A stretch of 35,531 nucleotides of DNA, taken from the NCBI GenBank assembly GCA_021287005.1, contig JAJTBH010000002.1:1-35531 (forward strand), given 5' to 3'. This document shows positions 32,967 through 35,531 of this stretch, one piece after another (positions within the stretch are counted from its first letter, which is position 1; the number at the start of each line of letters is the position of its first letter). This DNA comes from Anaerolineae bacterium. Its GTDB lineage: Bacteria > Chloroflexota > Anaerolineae > Anaerolineales > Anaerolineaceae. A model generated the notes under the pieces. The model saw only the letters and a program-made list of their open reading frames with translations. It did not search any database and had not been told where the DNA came from. Made by a program: the position numbers and the translations under genes.

Positions 32967-33971
32967 TCAAATTGTTTCAACGCTTCGTTTGATCCGTTTT
33001 GTCCAATTTAAGCGCAGCGCAGGTAATGAAGTAAACAAGATTAACACCAGACCAACCACCAGTTTTTGCCATTCAATCGGAATGCCGGTCAAAATCAGAG
33101 CCCGATTGATCAACTGGATTAAAAGTACCCCCAACACCGTACCAATCACCGTGCCGCGCCCACCGGTGATGGATGCGCCGCCGATAATAATGGCCGCCAG
33201 AACATCCAGAGGCTGGCCGATAAAAATCACCGGGTTAAACTGCCGGCTTAAGAAGGCCTGGGTAACCCCCGCCACAGCGGAAAAAACGCCCATAATGGCA
33301 AAAAGAATATACAATATTCGTTTGACATTAAAACCTGAGCGAATAGCCACTTCTTTATTGCCGCCAATGGCATAAACGCCGCGCCCAATCGTCGTATATT
33401 TAAGAAACCACCAGATAAATACACCCATCAATAAAACATAAATGATGGACTGGTGTAAACCCGTATCTCCTACAATGGGATCTTTTGCCGTCAAAATAAA
33501 TTGCGAATAATATCCGACGCCGCCTTCGGGCAGGTCAAAATTGGCAGTTGCGCCGATGAAAAAGAGACAAAAACCATACCACATGGTGTTGGTCGCCAGA
33601 GAGACATTAAAAATAGGCAAATTAAAACGATTAACCAGGAATGCATTAATCAACCCCATTAACAAGCCCACCGTGCAGGCGATTACAAAATACAGCAATA
33701 TACCACCTTCATAATGCTGCGAAAGTAAAAATGTATGGGTGGCATAGGCCGATACGGCCGTGATCGCCACAAAGGAAATATCAATTCCGCCGGCAATCAC
33801 AATCGGCAAAATACCAAAAGCCATGATGAAATATACGATCGAAGCGCGCAGGGTATCAAAAAGGGTTGATATGGTAAAAAAGGCCGGATTAATCACACCA
33901 ACCACCAGAGATAAGCCAATTAAAATGAGGAAAACAATAAACTCATTGGTTTTAACGATTTTATTTAACAT
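32967..33971 (-). CDS. Sugar ABC importer permease 1 (RbsC/LsrC-like)
   Basis: The 334-residue RbsC-family permease has about nine membrane segments. Family stretches include IVIAGGIDISFVAITAVSAY, YAIGGNKEVAIRSGFNVKR and ILAA-type AAIIIGGASITGGRGTVIG. AAGGA lies 8 nt before the ATG at 33971. It is 12 nt after the ATPase gene and directly precedes the second permease, so all three should assemble into one importer. The ligand is probably a monosaccharide or a related small polar molecule. Confidence 0.92.
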   Translation of the reverse strand: MLNKIVKTNEFIVFLILIGLSLVVGVINPAFFTISTLFDTLRASIVYFIMAFGILPIVIAGGIDISFVAITAVSAYATHTFLLSQHYEGGILLYFVIACTVGLLMGLINAFLVNRFNLPIFNVSLATNTMWYGFCLFFIGATANFDLPEGGVGYYSQFILTAKDPIVGDTGLHQSIIYVLLMGVFIWWFLKYTTIGRGVYAIGGNKEVAIRSGFNVKRILYILFAIMGVFSAVAGVTQAFLSRQFNPVIFIGQPLDVLAAIIIGGASITGGRGTVIGTVLGVLLIQLINRALILTGIPIEWQKLVVGLVLILFTSLPALRLNWTKRIKRSVETI

Positions 33972-33983
33972 AACAAGATCCTT

Positions 33984-35498
33984 TTAATTGACTTTTTGGG
34001 TGGATGAACCAATCAGTTCGTTATTTAATTCATCTTCCTTAATGGCTTCACGTTTAAATTCTTTATCTATTTTTCCGGAGCGCATTAATAAGATGCGGTT
34101 ACAGGTTTGAGTCAATTCGGGAATATCATCAGAAATAATAATGATGCCCAGGCCCTGCCGGGCAAGATTACGAATGAGTTCATGAATTTCGGCTTTCGAA
34201 CCAACATCCACCCCGACGGTTGGGCCATTTAATATCAAAACTTTCGGATTCATCGCCAGCCACTTGGCCAAAACCACACGCTGCTGGTTGCCGCCCGAAA
34301 GGCTGGTTACCGGCAGGTCGCCTGAGGGTGTTTTTAATTCAAGGCGTTTAATCCATTGATTGGATTCCGTATTTTTCCTGCGGCTATCGATCAAGCCGAA
34401 TTTGTTTAACAACTGGTGCAAAATACCCACCACTATGTTGTTACCAATGGATTGTTCCAGAAAAAGACCTTCACGAATACGATCATCGGGAACAAAACCA
34501 ATCCCCAATTGGATAGCCTGTTTGATCCCGCTTACAATCACTTCCTGACCATCAATATAAACCTTGCCCGATTGAGCCGGAAGCTGGCCAAATAACGACA
34601 GGCCCAATTCGGTGCGGCCTGAGCCCAGCAAGCCGGTAACGCCCAATACTTCGCCGGGTTTTAATTCAAAGGAAACATCCGAAAAACAGTGGGGCAGGGT
34701 TAAAGCTTCAACTTTAAGCCGCGCCGGGGCTGCTTCATCGGGGGCGGAAAATTTAATTTCAGAATTATCAAAATGGCGCCCGGTCATGTTAAATTCCATG
34801 GTGTGAACGTCCATGCCCTGCGCACCTTTATCCATTACCTTTTGGCCGTTTCTGAAAATGACGGTGCGATCTGAAATTTCGGTTACTTCATTCAGTTTAT
34901 GACTTACAAATAATGTGGAAATACCCTGTGTTTTTAATTCGGCAATGACCTTAAAAAGTGCGGAAATCTCTTTTTGCGTCAGCGCCGTAGTAGGTTCATC
35001 CATCACAATAATTCGAGCATTGGATAATAAAGCTTTTACAATGGCAATTAATTGTCGATCGGCAGTGGATAATGTTTCAACAATTGCATCCAGGGGAATA
35101 GAAGAATTGATTTTTTCAAGACCTCTGGCAGCTATCTGGTAAATATCCTTCCAGTTCACCAGTTGTTTACCTGAAGCGACCTGTTGGTTCATTACAAGAT
35201 TTTCAGCAACCGTCAGGTTGGGAAATAAAGAAAAATCCTGATAAATTACTTGAATGCCTTCACGAATGGATTCAAGCGGTGTTAAACGATGGTAATGACG
35301 GCCGTTAATATAAATATCACCTTGATCCGGGCTGTAAACGCCTGAAATAATCTTAATCAAGGTGGATTTTCCTGATCCATTTTCGCCCACCAAGCAACAA
35401 GTTTCCCCTTTGCCAATGGATAAATTTACATCATCGAGAGCCAAAACGCCCCCAAAACGTTTATTAATATGTTCAACTCGGAGGATTTCTTCTGTCAT
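33984..35498 (-). CDS. Sugar ABC importer ATPase with two nucleotide-binding domains (RbsA/MglA-like)
   Basis: Two fused ATPase domains are seen in about 504 residues. Domain 1 has Walker A GENGSGKST, the signature LSTADRQL and Walker B IIVMDEPTTAL. Domain 2 has the family-typical degenerate Walker A GLLGSGRTEL, a canonical signature LSGGNQQRVVLAK and an altered Walker B LILNGPTVGVD, with the Asp-Glu pair replaced by Asn-Gly, so it probably cannot hydrolyse ATP. The ATG at 35498 has AAGGTG about 10 nt upstream; a TTG at 35522 is less likely. It is the first operon gene inside the window. A substrate-binding protein gene is missing and probably lies beyond the right edge. Confidence 0.93.
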   Translation of the reverse strand: MTEEILRVEHINKRFGGVLALDDVNLSIGKGETCCLVGENGSGKSTLIKIISGVYSPDQGDIYINGRHYHRLTPLESIREGIQVIYQDFSLFPNLTVAENLVMNQQVASGKQLVNWKDIYQIAARGLEKINSSIPLDAIVETLSTADRQLIAIVKALLSNARIIVMDEPTTALTQKEISALFKVIAELKTQGISTLFVSHKLNEVTEISDRTVIFRNGQKVMDKGAQGMDVHTMEFNMTGRHFDNSEIKFSAPDEAAPARLKVEALTLPHCFSDVSFELKPGEVLGVTGLLGSGRTELGLSLFGQLPAQSGKVYIDGQEVIVSGIKQAIQLGIGFVPDDRIREGLFLEQSIGNNIVVGILHQLLNKFGLIDSRRKNTESNQWIKRLELKTPSGDLPVTSLSGGNQQRVVLAKWLAMNPKVLILNGPTVGVDVGSKAEIHELIRNLARQGLGIIIISDDIPELTQTCNRILLMRSGKIDKEFKREAIKEDELNNELIGSSTQKVN

Positions 35499-35531
35499 GG
35501 GCTGTTTCACCTTATTAATCAAAACTGTTTG

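Noticed and set aside
28382-35498. Reading the ABC/FGGY operon as an autoinducer-2 (Lsr) system
   Set aside because: Two permeases and an FGGY kinase are Lsr-like, but LsrF, LsrG and LsrR are absent and the M29 and BtpA genes do not fit.
1-35531. CRISPR arrays, tRNA or rRNA genes, insertion sequences, prophage
   Set aside because: No regularly spaced direct repeats, cloverleaf-like tRNA sequence, rRNA-like sequence, transposase or integrase was seen in a manual reading.

Overview
The window looks like a chromosomal segment of an anaerobic Chloroflexota bacterium, probably class Anaerolineae. This is an inference from style. Secreted lipoproteins carry Thr/Pro-rich linkers of the TPTPVPPTATP kind after a lipobox. 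The stand-alone type IIA topoisomerase pair and the Hsp20 cluster also fit. No rRNA or tRNA gene that could fix the taxonomy was seen. Genes are densely packed, mostly on the minus strand, in several operons with good Shine-Dalgarno (SD) sites.

Layout. 1-996: 5'-truncated Mrp/ApbC-type Fe-S carrier ATPase (+). 1110-4372: translationally coupled two-subunit FAD oxidoreductase with many Fe-S clusters (-). 4684-5817: lipoprotein (+). 5954-12078: 2-aminoethylphosphonate (AEP) operon (-), transcribed as substrate-binding lipoprotein, two permeases, ABC ATPase, AEP transaminase PhnW and phosphonoacetaldehyde hydrolase PhnX. 12264-12758: small membrane protein (+). 12946-17091: flavin module, with ApbE and an exported FAD/FMN reductase on the minus strand and a divergent LysR regulator. 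17335-18504: lipoprotein, probably a beta-propeller. 18621-21146: ABC exporter plus SpoT-like HD hydrolase. 21317-26003: type IIA topoisomerase subunits B and A. 26279-26602: uncharacterised 107-aa gene with its own consensus promoter and terminator. 26866-28307: three Hsp20 genes. 28382-35498: sugar-type ABC importer (ATPase and two permeases) with an M29-like peptidase, FGGY kinase and BtpA/SgcQ-family TIM barrel; the operon continues off the right edge or starts there.

How the genes work together. The phn genes form an uptake-and-degradation route: AEP is imported, transaminated to phosphonoacetaldehyde and hydrolysed to acetaldehyde plus phosphate. The nearby FAD enzyme pair could feed this route from an N-substituted amine or serve separate amino-acid catabolism. 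ApbE probably attaches FMN to the C-terminal domain of the neighbouring reductase, and the LysR protein probably controls that reductase through a 19-bp palindrome. The right-hand operon should import and phosphorylate an unknown sugar-like compound.

Points most worth a second look: an apparent 11-residue in-frame deletion just before the P-loop of the AEP importer ATPase; the flavinylated reductase, which lacks the fumarate reductase signature residues; the nested inverted repeats at 15964-16141; the orphan 107-aa gene; and the sugar/M29/BtpA operon.
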